Of a DNA stretch of 20,720 nucleotides, positions 7,846-15,795 are shown piece by piece (positions within the stretch are counted from its first letter, which is position 1; every line of letters begins with the position of its first letter). Both the position numbers and the translations under genes were made by a program. Under the pieces are notes generated by a model that searched no databases, was not told the DNA's origin, and saw only the letters and a list, made by a program, of their open reading frames with translations. The DNA is from a virus: the IMG/VR virus record IMGVR_UViG_3300034062_008406, positions 1 through 20,720 of that record; one strand, given 5' to 3'.

Positions 7846-8091
7846 TTATGTGGTTGTAATTCTTATAACATTTCCTAATCCATCATATTCATAGTTTAAA
7901 GTAAATGCTGTCACGCCATCTTTTTTATAAATAGCTAAAATAACATTACCTGAACCGTTATATTGATAGTCTATTGAGTTACCAGCAATAGCACCCCAAT
8001 TTGTAATATCATTTAACCCCATTTCTCGTGTTTCACAATCACAATTTACAGGGTATCCTTCATAAATATTCCAAGGTTCTTTTATAGCCAT
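7846..8091 (-). CDS. Small protein with YD/RHS-like repeats, 81 aa
   Basis: The C-terminal half has two YD-type units, YNGSGNVILAIYKKDG (43-58) and YEYDGLGNVIRI (67-78), resembling the strand pairs of RHS/YD repeats. The N-terminal part carries a CDC motif at 18-20. It is probably a small beta protein of the virion, with low certainty. A one-mismatch TATTTATT box lies 10 nt before the ATG, and the gene is followed after 4 nt by the 141-aa gene. Confidence 0.75.
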   Translation of the reverse strand: MAIKEPWNIYEGYPVNCDCETREMGLNDITNWGAIAGNSIDYQYNGSGNVILAIYKKDGVTAFTLNYEYDGLGNVIRITTT

Positions 8092-8101
8092 ATATTTTTA
8101 T

Positions 8102-8109
8102 AATAAATA
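8102..8109 (-). promoter_or_regulatory. Late-promoter-like box with one mismatch (TATTTATT)
   Basis: The minus strand reads CTATTTATTATAAAAA, 10 nt before ATG 8091, the same spacing as at terminase and the KTSC gene. The last base differs from the consensus. Confidence 0.5.
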
Positions 8110-8120
8110 GTCTTAATGTA

Positions 8121-9122
8121 TTAAAATGATTCTAATTCTTTATATTGCGAAAATTCTGGATTATCAGATTTCACTCTATATTGCAAAGTAGATTTAGGTA
8201 TACCCAATTTTCTTTCAGCTTGTCTTAAAGAAGTATATCTTTTCCCTAAAATCATATATCTACCCAATCCTGGCTTTATAGATTTATCTTCTTCTTTTTC
8301 AGGCATTTTAGGTTGTGCGACAACTCTAGGTTTTGGAGGCTCATAACCATAAGAACTTTGATTATCATAAACATCTGATTTCATATCATCAAGTTTATCT
8401 AATAATCCCATCCTCCTCAAACTTTTAAATGCAATATTTCCTACAGATCCTTCTCCACCATCCTTTAAACCTCTTTTTCTTAAATCTGCAATTGCTTTTT
8501 TAAGTGCATTTATATCATCAAATAATCCATCCAAATCACCATTAAGAAACCTTCTATTTAAAGCATTAAATTTTCCTTCGAAAAATCCAATTATCCTTTG
8601 AATCAAACTTTCATCAAATTTATAATCTTGCATAACTGGCATTCTAAGCCATTTATCATAAAGAACTGAATATACACCACCAGAAACCAATTCTGCTTCA
8701 GAATCTTGCATATAAAGTTCTATTGGAAATTTTTTCACAAAAATATCATGATTTTGATTCCATAGTTCCTTTTTAGACCATGCAAATTCATTAACCAATT
8801 CTGTATTTTTAGAAATTTCAGAATAGTCAACTACAATATGTAAATCTACATCTGAATATTCAGACCAATTATAATTAGCTAATGAACCTGTCAAAATTAT
8901 ATCTTGAAGATCAACCCATTCAATATTACAGTAATCATAAAAATCTCGCCCAACTTTCAAAAGGTTTTTTCTAACCTCTGGAATCATTTTTTTATTTTCA
9001 TCAAAAATATCTGGGCAAAGAGTTTGTTTCATTCTAAAAGATGAAAGGTCAAATCCTTCTCCTATACGATTTCTTATATTTTTAATATTTTTAAATACTT
9101 CTTCAGTAACAACTAAATTCAT
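8121..9122 (-). CDS. Nucleotidyltransferase with C-terminal NUMOD-like HTH, 333 aa
   Basis: Residues 71-136 form a minimal nucleotidyltransferase core of the pol-beta superfamily: DIILTGSLANYNWSEYSDVDLH places G79-S80 and catalytic D91 and D93, and E135 in FPIELYMQD is the likely third carboxylate. Related proteins are common in large marine phages near head genes; the substrate is unknown. Residues about 180-250 are helical. Residues 289-320 (YMILGKRYTSLRQAERKLGI and onward to YRV) look like a NUMOD1-type helix-turn-helix, a module usually found in homing nucleases. The start overlaps the stop of the KTSC gene as ATGA, so the two are translationally coupled. Confidence 0.85.
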   Translation of the reverse strand: MNLVVTEEVFKNIKNIRNRIGEGFDLSSFRMKQTLCPDIFDENKKMIPEVRKNLLKVGRDFYDYCNIEWVDLQDIILTGSLANYNWSEYSDVDLHIVVDYSEISKNTELVNEFAWSKKELWNQNHDIFVKKFPIELYMQDSEAELVSGGVYSVLYDKWLRMPVMQDYKFDESLIQRIIGFFEGKFNALNRRFLNGDLDGLFDDINALKKAIADLRKRGLKDGGEGSVGNIAFKSLRRMGLLDKLDDMKSDVYDNQSSYGYEPPKPRVVAQPKMPEKEEDKSIKPGLGRYMILGKRYTSLRQAERKLGIPKSTLQYRVKSDNPEFSQYKELESF

Positions 9123-9421
9123 ATGATATTTTTTTTAAGTTCATTTATTGTTTCAATTATAGGTGTTACATCCATAACTCCATCCACCTTTGTAAATTTA
9201 AATTTATTTTTTATGTAACCTATAAAATGTTTTCCTTGGCTTTCTGCAACTTTTAGTCTTTGAAAATTGTAATTTTCGATTCCTTCATAAACGTACTGGG
9301 TTCCGCCTTTGAATATGATTGCCAATTGTTTAGACTCCTTATTATACTTGCAAGCAAGAATATTTGAGGAATCAAAATAACATATACTTCCATTTTCTGA
9401 TTTATTTTCTAACAATAACAT
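9119..9421 (-). CDS. KTSC-domain protein, 100 aa
   Basis: Residues about 16-76 match the KTSC domain (first noted at the C-terminus of some lysyl-tRNA synthetases): short strands, then F38-KGGTQYVYEG, a helix with the A-x-S-x-G-K-H-F pattern (58-65) and IKNKF. KTSC proteins are often small and phage-borne; their function is unsettled, and nucleic-acid binding is the usual suggestion. It is the first gene of the late minus-strand module, with a TATTTATA box 10 nt upstream, and it is coupled to the nucleotidyltransferase by an ATGA overlap. Confidence 0.85.
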   Translation of the reverse strand: MLLLENKSENGSICYFDSSNILACKYNKESKQLAIIFKGGTQYVYEGIENYNFQRLKVAESQGKHFIGYIKNKFKFTKVDGVMDVTPIIETINELKKNII

Positions 9422-9431
9422 TGTATTTTAT

Positions 9432-9439
9432 TATAAATA
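9432..9439 (-). promoter_or_regulatory. Late-promoter-like TATTTATA box, leftward
   Basis: The minus strand reads GATATTTATAATAAAA, 10 nt before the KTSC ATG. It opens the whole leftward virion module and is one half of a divergent pair with 9467-9474. Confidence 0.7.
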
Positions 9440-9466
9440 TCATTTAAAATTATATAAAAGAAAAAC

Positions 9467-9474
9467 TATTTATA
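9467..9474 (+). promoter_or_regulatory. Late-promoter-like TATTTATA box, rightward
   Basis: CTATTTATAGAAAAGG lies 14 nt before ATG 9489. It is the partner of the leftward box at 9432-9439, so both directions share one type of promoter. Confidence 0.65.
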
Positions 9475-9488
9475 GAAAAGGTGTGCAT

Positions 9489-11918
9489 ATGGAAAAATTT
9501 GATGAAGTTGCAGACAGCTGCCTTAAGAAAGCTGAAAACTACGCAAGGGTAAAAGACAAAGATTCAGAGATAAGAGTTTCGCATTTAATATTTTCAATTC
9601 TAAATGATAAAAAATATAATGTAGTCACATCTGTTTTAGAGGAAATGAATATTGATGTCGATTTATTGACAGAAAGTGTTGAAATTGTAAGGGTAGAAAA
9701 TATCAAATCTCAAGAGACAAAACAGAAATCTATAAAAAATTGTAAAATACTTAATGAAATTTTACAATTTTCTTTAGAAAATGCTATAAAATTTGAAGTA
9801 AAAACTGAAGCCAGTATTGTAGATATTTTTCTATCTTGCTTACAAATTGAAAATGAATTAACTGAGGTCTTCAACGATTTTCATATTAACCATGAAAAAT
9901 TTAAAGAAATTGCCGAAGATTTAGAAGCAATGGATTTTGAAGAAGATTATGATGGTGGATTTGAATTTGCTGAAGCATATTCAATCAGATCTCCAAAACA
10001 ACCGACTTCAAAAAATTTTAATTTAGAGAAGTATTGTACCAATTTCACACAATTAGCTAGTGAAAATAAACTTGATCCTTGTTACGGTAGAGAAGATACA
10101 ATTAACGAACTATATCGGATACTTTGCAGAAGCAAAAAAAGAAATGCTGTATTGATTGGTAGAGAGGGCGTAGGCAAAACAAATTTGGTTGAAGGGCTTG
10201 TTGTTAACATTGTAAGAGGAAGTGCGCCTAAAAAGCTTTTAAATAAGACGATCTATTCCTTAGATATTAATTCTCTTGTAGCTGGAACAAAATATAGAGG
10301 TGTATTCGAAGAAAGAATACAGGCTATATTAGATGAACTTTCTTCAAATGAAAATTCAATACTTTTTATTGATGAAATTCATAATATCATCGGAGCAGGT
10401 TCAGCTGAAGGCAGCGGTGACTTATCAAATATATTAAAACCTTATTTAGCAAGAAAATCTTTTCAAATAATTGGTGCTACAACTACCTCAGAGTATAAAA
10501 AATATTTTGAAAAGGATAAAGCATTAATAAGAAGATTTTCCGAAGTAATGGTTGAAGAACCTTCCGTAGAAAACACAATAAAAATTCTTAATAACATAAA
10601 AGATTCTTTTGAGAAAACTCATAATGTTACATATAGCCAGGATGCAATTATAGCATGTGTTGAATTAAGCCACAAATACATGCCTTATAGAACACTTCCA
10701 GATAAAGCTATCGATATTATGGATGATGTAGCCTCAAAGAAAAGGCTTCAAATATTCCAATCGAATAATTTGAATAACCTTCAAGATGAATACAAAAAAA
10801 ATGAAGAGAAAAAATTAGAAATTATTAAAAATAAAGCATATCATTTAGCTGAAGAAATTAAAAAGGAATCAAATAAAATTCTTTCGAAAATAAAGGCTGA
10901 AAGAGATGGTAAAGCTAAAGAAGAAACTTCTAAATTAATCATAACTCTTCAAGATGTAAAAAATGTAGTTCAAGAGATAACAAAGATTCCTATTGCAGAT
11001 GATGGATTAGATGTGAAATTGTTGAAAAAACACTTAAGTGATAAAATTGTAGGTCAAGATGAGGCAATCAACGCTATCACCAAAACTATGATGCTTAATA
11101 AACTAGGATTAGATGATAGTGATAAACCTATAGGTTCATTTTTATTTATAGGATATTCAGGGGTAGGTAAAACTGAAATTACTAAAGAAGTATCAATGTT
11201 CATATCTAAAAGTAATGATTCATTGATAAGAATTGACTGTAGTGAATATAGCCAACCTCATGAGATTGCAAAATTGATAGGCGCACCTGCAGGATATATT
11301 GGATATGATGAAGGAGGAATTTTAACTGAGAAAGTCAAAAGAAACCCATTTTCAGTTATTCTTTTTGATGAAATTGAAAAAGCTCATGAGAAACTTTTTG
11401 ATATTCTTTTGCAGGTTTTAGGTGAAGGTAGATTAACTGATAATAAAGGTGAAACAATTAGTTTCAAAAACAGTATCATAATTCTGACATCAAACATCGG
11501 CACAAAAAAAGCTATCGGAAATATGTCATCAATCAGTTTCGCAAAATCTGAAAAAAAATATGACCATTCCATAGTTGAATTAGAAGTTAAAAAGTTCTTC
11601 AAACCCGAATTTATAAACAGAATTGATAACACTATCCATTTCAATATTCTATCAAAAGAAAATATAAAGGTTCTTTTGAGAAAAGAATTGGATAAACTTG
11701 CAAAACAAGTTGAAAAACATAATGTGAAGTTAAAAATTTCTGAAGAAGTTATAGATTTTCTTTTGGAAAGAGATTATACCATTGAGTATGGATTCAGACC
11801 ATTTAAAAGAATCGTAAACGATGAAATTAAATTGATTATAGCTGAAATCTTGTTGGAAGATAAACCAGCAGAAATAAAACTAACGATTGAAGATGGAAAA
11901 ATAAAAGCGGCTTTTTGA
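9489..11918 (+). CDS. ClpA/ClpC-like AAA+ unfoldase, about 809 aa
   Basis: This is an ATP-driven hexameric protein unfoldase. Residues are counted from an in-frame GTG at 9483; the ATG at 9489 is the likely start, as it is preceded by AAGG and the box at 9467. It has a divergent N-domain (1-150). D1: Walker A GREGVGKT (226-233), Walker B ILFIDE (293-298), sensor GATT (331-334) and arginine pair 350-351. A charged helical insert lies at about 428-485. D2: GYSGVGKT (557-564), VILFDE (625-630), TSN (669-671) and sensor-2 GFRP (770-773). The insert is far shorter than the ClpB middle domain, so it is ClpA/ClpC type. The ClpP-docking tripeptide position reads ISF (684-686) instead of the usual [LIV]-G-[FL]. 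The gene stands alone on the plus strand, and its stop lies inside a bidirectional terminator. Confidence 0.93.
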   Translation: MEKFDEVADSCLKKAENYARVKDKDSEIRVSHLIFSILNDKKYNVVTSVLEEMNIDVDLLTESVEIVRVENIKSQETKQKSIKNCKILNEILQFSLENAIKFEVKTEASIVDIFLSCLQIENELTEVFNDFHINHEKFKEIAEDLEAMDFEEDYDGGFEFAEAYSIRSPKQPTSKNFNLEKYCTNFTQLASENKLDPCYGREDTINELYRILCRSKKRNAVLIGREGVGKTNLVEGLVVNIVRGSAPKKLLNKTIYSLDINSLVAGTKYRGVFEERIQAILDELSSNENSILFIDEIHNIIGAGSAEGSGDLSNILKPYLARKSFQIIGATTTSEYKKYFEKDKALIRRFSEVMVEEPSVENTIKILNNIKDSFEKTHNVTYSQDAIIACVELSHKYMPYRTLPDKAIDIMDDVASKKRLQIFQSNNLNNLQDEYKKNEEKKLEIIKNKAYHLAEEIKKESNKILSKIKAERDGKAKEETSKLIITLQDVKNVVQEITKIPIADDGLDVKLLKKHLSDKIVGQDEAINAITKTMMLNKLGLDDSDKPIGSFLFIGYSGVGKTEITKEVSMFISKSNDSLIRIDCSEYSQPHEIAKLIGAPAGYIGYDEGGILTEKVKRNPFSVILFDEIEKAHEKLFDILLQVLGEGRLTDNKGETISFKNSIIILTSNIGTKKAIGNMSSISFAKSEKKYDHSIVELEVKKFFKPEFINRIDNTIHFNILSKENIKVLLRKELDKLAKQVEKHNVKLKISEEVIDFLLERDYTIEYGFRPFKRIVNDEIKLIIAEILLEDKPAEIKLTIEDGKIKAAF

Positions 11919-11930
11919 GCCGCTTTTTTA
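11903..11930. terminator. Bidirectional terminator between convergent genes
   Basis: A perfect 10-bp stem, AAAAGCGGCT/AGCCGCTTTT (11903-11912 with 11918-11927), has U runs on both strands. The stem and loop contain the last codons and TGA of the clp-like gene. The convergent gene at 11931 stops on the other side. Confidence 0.92.
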
Positions 11931-13397
11931 TTAAAATTTGTATTTATTATTTTTACTTTTCTTGAAAGAATTAATCTTTCTTTTGATTGATTCATACATT
12001 TCAGATTTTCCACATTGCTCACACATTTCATCATCTTCATATAGATATTCTTCATAAATACCATATTCAGGATTATCTGCATAAAATTCACTAAAAGGAT
12101 CATAACCATCTTCATCTTCACCTGAAAGACTTTTTATTGAATATTCACGTTCTTCTTCAGAAGGCATATAATCTTCTTCTTCAAAACTATAATCTTCTGT
12201 AGGATCTGGCTTATCTTCCTCATACATCATCAATTCTGAGATTTCTTTATACATTGGTTCCATATTACCTTCAGACATATTCTGATATTTTCCATAAATT
12301 TCATGCAACGCACCTTCAACATCCATATGTCCACCTTCCATTTTCATTTCGTATGATTCTTTCATTTTTTCATACATTTCCTGTACCATTTCTTGTGGAA
12401 CATCTAAAGCTTCTGCAGTCATTTGAGCAGCTTCTTCTGAACTGCCACATGCTCTTTTATTCTCATTAAACATTTTTTTGATTTCAGGAATCATTGACTC
12501 AGCCTCGTTAGTTAAACCATAATAGCCCTCATACATATCTTGAGCTTCAATGGCAAGATTTTCATTGATATATCTTTTAAGTTTCTTAGGAGCCCTTTTT
12601 GAACCTTCTTTGATAATTGATTTAATGGTTCTAACTTGTCTTTCATTCAAGAAATATTCACTTCCCAAACGATCAACAAATTTCAAATTGTGATATTCAG
12701 TTTTTCCTTTGAGAGATTCAACCATGTTAGAAATAAATTCTACCATTTGAGTTTCATCCATTTGTTTGAATCCTTGACCTAAACCAGTAGTGCCTTTATT
12801 ACCGATTTTTCTTTGATAAGAACTCATCATTTGGTCTACATTAGATTCATATGCAGGTTTACTGCCAAATCCTATACCAAGAGCAGTTCTTTCTCTTGAT
12901 TCATTGATTTTTCTTTTGAGGTTTCCAACTGTTGTGTGTTTCACTATTTTCATTTTTTGTATTTTATTTTTGTTTTCATATAATTGTCCTTTGAATGATT
13001 TTAATCCTTCAGAAAATTGCTCATAAAAATTCTCTAAAAAATCTAAAACTCTTAAAACTTGTTTATCATGACCAAGTTTTCTAAGCTCTTCACCACTTTC
13101 TCTTGCGCTGATATGCCAATAATTATTTTTTATATTATCTAATTGATTTTTAGCACGATTTACTATTGGGTTAAAAGTTGCTTTTAATTCATCCTTTGAT
13201 TTTTTACCGAGAGTGTCAAAATATTTTAAAGATGTGTCATAATCACTAAAACTTCTTTTTTTTAAATTTATTCTTTTTTTAAATCCTTCATAATTAACAA
13301 TTAAATTATGTATAATGCCACGATCATTATCATCAGTTAAATTATACATAAAATCATCTGCTGCCTTAATTAATTTGTCAAAATAAGATAAGTCCAT
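11931..13397 (-). CDS. Large charged helical protein, 488 aa, possible virion or core protein
   Basis: The protein is not recognised. Residues 1-150 are helical and basic. Residues 160-300 contain a glycine-rich patch (172-208) and basic helices. Residues 301-400 are Met/Glu-rich helices. Residues 390-460 are strongly acidic and tyrosine-rich, resembling the acidic protein at 5820-7409. A single CEQC pair (459-462) precedes a lysine-rich tail. This mix of helical and acidic low-complexity sequence fits a scaffold or internal virion protein, but there is no specific match. A TATTTATA box lies 11 nt before the ATG, overlapping the stop of the preceding 235-aa gene. The gene ends against the bidirectional terminator. 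Confidence 0.85.
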   Translation of the reverse strand: MDLSYFDKLIKAADDFMYNLTDDNDRGIIHNLIVNYEGFKKRINLKKRSFSDYDTSLKYFDTLGKKSKDELKATFNPIVNRAKNQLDNIKNNYWHISARESGEELRKLGHDKQVLRVLDFLENFYEQFSEGLKSFKGQLYENKNKIQKMKIVKHTTVGNLKRKINESRERTALGIGFGSKPAYESNVDQMMSSYQRKIGNKGTTGLGQGFKQMDETQMVEFISNMVESLKGKTEYHNLKFVDRLGSEYFLNERQVRTIKSIIKEGSKRAPKKLKRYINENLAIEAQDMYEGYYGLTNEAESMIPEIKKMFNENKRACGSSEEAAQMTAEALDVPQEMVQEMYEKMKESYEMKMEGGHMDVEGALHEIYGKYQNMSEGNMEPMYKEISELMMYEEDKPDPTEDYSFEEEDYMPSEEEREYSIKSLSGEDEDGYDPFSEFYADNPEYGIYEEYLYEDDEMCEQCGKSEMYESIKRKINSFKKSKNNKYKF

Positions 13398-13408
13398 ATA
13401 TTTTTTAT

Positions 13409-13416
13409 TATAAATA
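13409..13416 (-). promoter_or_regulatory. Late-promoter-like TATTTATA box
   Basis: The minus strand reads GATATTTATAATAAAA, 11 nt before ATG 13397. It is identical over the core to the box before the KTSC gene. Confidence 0.7.
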
Positions 13417-14124
13417 TCATTGTTTTGTTCTAAATGTAATAATTGGTTTAAAAATTCCCACTTGAATTGCAGGTCTTATTTTAAATCCGTTATCATAAAT
13501 CATTGAAGCACCAATTCCTGCGCCAATACTGACTATTTCCCTTGGAGCTTTAATATTAAAAGTTTGCGCCTGGATATTGCTTGTGGAATCATCTGAAACA
13601 ATCTTCAAACGAAGTTCAGGTCTTTTGAAAACATTCTTTTTATAATCATAAGAATAAATTGAATATTTTGCAGTATAAGTATAATCATAAGCCAAATCGC
13701 CATTTTTTAAATCGATTATACCTTTTATCTTCATATTCTTTTTTGTCGAATCAGCAAAAGAATAAACATCCAAAGTATCATTAACTCTTACAATTTTAAC
13801 CTTACCAGAATCTATTTTTTGATCCATAATAGTTACTGAAGAATTTAAATCTTTTATTCTTATTCCTAAAGATTTCAATTCATCTCTCAAACGAACAAAT
13901 TCAGGTTCATTCGAATTTGATATAACTACTGGAGAATATTCTCTGTTTGTATGCTCAACAACAAGTCTACCCTGCTTATCAATTATTTTACTGATAACAG
14001 AATCTCTTTGATTCAACTGATTAATTACATCTTGAGGTGTGAGCTTATTTTGATCCATAAATAAAAAATATAGCATCACATAAACAGGTAATGTTAACAA
14101 TAGCATTTTTATGAATTCTTTCAT
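13417..14124 (-). CDS. Membrane-anchored protein, 235 aa, spanin-like layout
   Basis: Residues 6-23 (KMLLLTLPVYVMLYFLFM) form one hydrophobic segment with a basic residue before it, giving a signal anchor with the rest outside the cytoplasm. Residues 33-110 are likely helical or coiled (LRDELKSLGIRIKDLNSSV). Residues 115-190 are predicted strands, and the C-terminus (198-235) has glycine-rich beta pairs (SIGAGIGASMIY). Bacteroidota phages encode similar single-TM proteins with a glycine/beta C-terminus, sometimes in lysis regions. An inner-membrane spanin or an envelope-interacting role is possible but unproven. The TATTTATA box 11 nt upstream suggests late expression. Its stop codon overlaps the promoter region of the 488-aa gene. 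Confidence 0.8.
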   Translation of the reverse strand: MKEFIKMLLLTLPVYVMLYFLFMDQNKLTPQDVINQLNQRDSVISKIIDKQGRLVVEHTNREYSPVVISNSNEPEFVRLRDELKSLGIRIKDLNSSVTIMDQKIDSGKVKIVRVNDTLDVYSFADSTKKNMKIKGIIDLKNGDLAYDYTYTAKYSIYSYDYKKNVFKRPELRLKIVSDDSTSNIQAQTFNIKAPREIVSIGAGIGASMIYDNGFKIRPAIQVGIFKPIITFRTKQ

Positions 14125-14135
14125 AAGAAATTTAT

Positions 14136-14143
14136 TATAAATA
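14136..14143 (-). promoter_or_regulatory. Late-promoter-like TATTTATA box
   Basis: The minus strand reads GGATATTTATAATAAA, 11 nt before ATG 14124. It is divergent from the plus-strand box at 14179-14186. Confidence 0.7.
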
Positions 14144-14178
14144 TCCTTTAGAAAGTTTATTTTTTTTTCTTTGAAAGA

Positions 14179-14186
14179 TATTTATA
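14179..14186 (+). promoter_or_regulatory. Late-promoter-like TATTTATA box, plus strand
   Basis: GATATTTATATGC lies 29 nt before ATG 14216. The octamer is exact, but the spacing is longer and the purine tract is absent, so this is weaker than the others. Confidence 0.45.
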
Positions 14187-14215
14187 TGCAAACATATATT
14201 ATTAAAATAAAAATT

Positions 14216-14302
14216 ATGAAAATTACATTAAACGAATTGAGACGTTTGATTAAAACTGTTATAAAAGAACAAGACGAAAAAAAAGTTGCTAATCCTTTAT
14301 AA
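14216..14302 (+). CDS. 28-aa ORF with capsid-targeting-like N-terminus, ends in an in-frame TAA
   Basis: ATG 14216 opens MKITLNELRRLIKTVIKE, nearly the same pattern as the gene at 20487 (MKIKLNELRQMVRKIISE). Position 16-18 is I-x-E, the T4 gp21 prohead-protease cleavage consensus, and T4 internal proteins start with a similar short basic/amphipathic targeting peptide. The frame stops at TAA 14300-14302 after 28 residues, but then stays open in the same frame to 14683. This is therefore probably the head of one 154-residue gene broken by a nonsense codon, or a gene read through. It is too short to be convincing as a protein by itself. Confidence 0.55.
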   Translation: MKITLNELRRLIKTVIKEQDEKKVANPL

Positions 14303-14350
14303 AAAGAACATGAACAATTAACAGGAATCCTTTTTGATATTCATGATTTA

Positions 14351-14683
14351 TTGAAAGATTATATGAATTCTGATGAACTTGATATGGATTCAAAAAATGA
14401 TTTACATGGAATGTTCAAAGATTTGAATATTCTATTACGCACATTAATAAATGAAAGTAAAATACTTGCAGGAAATGATTTAATGATGCAGGAATCCTTT
14501 AAATATAAAAAGAAATTAATAATCGAAAGTCTTGTTTCAGATATTATAACTGAATTAAATTCGAGAAAAATGGAATTAATAAAAAGTTACTATTACCAAA
14601 ACTGGTCTGAATATAACAACGCATTACATGGAATAGGCAATTGGATGACTTATGCTTCTACAAAACTTATACCTAAGAAATAA
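14351..14683 (+). CDS. Hypothetical helical protein, C-terminal part of a TAA-split gene
   Basis: The frame is the same as the 28-aa ORF upstream and is open from 14303. The first possible starts are TTG 14351 and ATG 14363. The product is helical and charged, with no recognised family. The part between the TAA and 14351 (KEHEQLTGILFDIHDL) is as protein-like as the rest, which argues that translation originally ran through. If translated alone, it would need re-initiation at TTG or ATG, and no Shine-Dalgarno is present. The alternatives are a recent pseudogene, stop-codon readthrough, or a sequence error at one base. It ends 10 nt before a bidirectional terminator. Confidence 0.6.
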   Translation: MKDYMNSDELDMDSKNDLHGMFKDLNILLRTLINESKILAGNDLMMQESFKYKKKLIIESLVSDIITELNSRKMELIKSYYYQNWSEYNNALHGIGNWMTYASTKLIPKK

Positions 14684-14693
14684 AGAGAATCAA

Positions 14694-14721
14694 AAAAGCC
14701 AGGAATAATTTCCTGGCTTTT
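14694..14721. terminator. Bidirectional terminator between convergent genes
   Basis: A 12-bp perfect stem, AAAAGCCAGGAA/TTCCTGGCTTTT (14694-14705 with 14710-14721), has a TAAT loop and U runs on both strands. It lies between the plus gene ending at 14683 and the minus gene ending at 14742. Confidence 0.93.
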
Positions 14722-14741
14722 GTCATTTTATTATATAAATT

Positions 14742-15143
14742 TTATCTTAATATCATTTTTGTAATAAAAACACTATTAAATTCCATTGCAAGTCTATTGT
14801 CCTCCCAATATTGAAAATATTCATTTTCTTTTTTGATATATTCTTCCGATTCCATATCGTCATAACCTTCATCATTAAAAACAGGGCAATTGGCAATAAT
14901 CTCATTTTGAAGTTTTTCATAATCTTCCGCAAAGGTCTTTGCTGCAGCTTCTGATTTAAAGCAAGCTAAAACAAACTCCATATTATCAGGATATGTTCCA
15001 ATTCTTGTATGAACAAGATATATGTATTCAGACTTATCAGAATTTTCAAATGAAATGCATTGTTTTGAATCAGTGTTTTCAGATGGGGGTTCACCTGGCA
15101 ACATATCTAAAATTTCTTTTGATGATTGATTAATAATTTCCAT
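14742..15143 (-). CDS. Hypothetical phage protein, 133 aa
   Basis: The protein is not recognised. Residues about 39-75 form a beta-beta-helix unit (YIYLVHTRIGTYPDN, then VLACFKSEAAAKTFAEDYEK), typical of small phage proteins with an alpha/beta fold. Residues 88-115 are acidic with many E and Y, and the C-terminus returns to strand. The start overlaps the NADAR-like gene by 14 nt, so it is in the same operon. It is the last gene of the long leftward transcript and ends 20 nt before the terminator. Confidence 0.8.
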   Translation of the reverse strand: MEIINQSSKEILDMLPGEPPSENTDSKQCISFENSDKSEYIYLVHTRIGTYPDNMEFVLACFKSEAAAKTFAEDYEKLQNEIIANCPVFNDEGYDDMESEEYIKKENEYFQYWEDNRLAMEFNSVFITKMILR

Positions 15144-15795
15144 AATATTTTTCAGTTATTTTTTTAATCAAAGCAGAAGTTATATCTTCATTAGAATTTA
15201 ATTCGCTTCTTTGAACAATTTCATCTGTTTCCTTATGTTTTAAAAAAAGAGTCAATCCGTTTTCCGAAGATTTTGTACATTCATTGTAATAAAAATTTGC
15301 AATCAAAGATTGTCTCAAATTCATCCAAAGTTTTCCAAGCATATTCTCACCTGCCCAAAAGCAATCAACATAATCCTGATTTTCACAGATATATGCAGCA
15401 CCCCAAAATAACGAAGAATCATTCACATTTGCTTTCTTGGTAACATCTTCATAAATCATTTGATTTCCAGTACACATAAGATGCCATTTCATCCAAGGAT
15501 GCTGTTCAATTTTCATTTGAAGCAATATTTCCATATTCTTAACATCTTCTTTAGAAAGCAATCTTACTTCTAAAAGTTCTGGATTTCTTTTGATGATTTC
15601 TTTGAACAATTTTTTTGCCTCAAGAGGATCCAAAGTTTTGCAAATTTTATCAACAATTTCTTTATGAAATTTAAATCTTGAACAAATGAACCAATGATCA
15701 GCCCTTGGAAATGTGATATCTTGAAATGTTATAGGATGATTAGATTTGTTTGAAAGCCAACCAAATTCATCGTTGATGGTTGTAAAAGTTATCAT
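15130..15795 (-). CDS. NADAR-family protein (YbiA-like), 221 aa
   Basis: The NADAR fold is recognised from its ordered motifs: FGWLSNKSNHPI (11-22, the FLSNFxPxPI block), FPRADHWFICSRF (29-41, the YPSVEHYFQAQKF block, with D33 in place of Glu), HLMCTGNQMIYED (105-117, with TG and E116), SLFWGAA (128-134), and GENMLGKLWMNLR (149-161). The length suits the family plus a C-terminal extension (165-221). NADAR proteins act on ADP-ribose-linked substrates, and some members remove ADP-ribose from guanine in DNA and act as antitoxins to DarT1. A phage copy could reverse DNA ADP-ribosylation by a host defence or process nucleotide metabolites; this is inference. It is coupled to the upstream 92-aa gene by an ATGA overlap. 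Confidence 0.85.
   Translation of the reverse strand: MITFTTINDEFGWLSNKSNHPITFQDITFPRADHWFICSRFKFHKEIVDKICKTLDPLEAKKLFKEIIKRNPELLEVRLLSKEDVKNMEILLQMKIEQHPWMKWHLMCTGNQMIYEDVTKKANVNDSSLFWGAAYICENQDYVDCFWAGENMLGKLWMNLRQSLIANFYYNECTKSSENGLTLFLKHKETDEIVQRSELNSNEDITSALIKKITEKYYGNY

Noticed and set aside
9432-9439. TATAAATA on the plus strand as a standard T4 late promoter
   Set aside because: Read that way, all the copies would point away from the gene starts they sit next to; only the reverse-complement reading is consistently oriented.
11774-12121. Minus-strand ORF of 115 codons crossing the clp-gene terminator
   Set aside because: It runs through a strong bidirectional terminator and overlaps two well-supported genes; it is an out-of-frame shadow.
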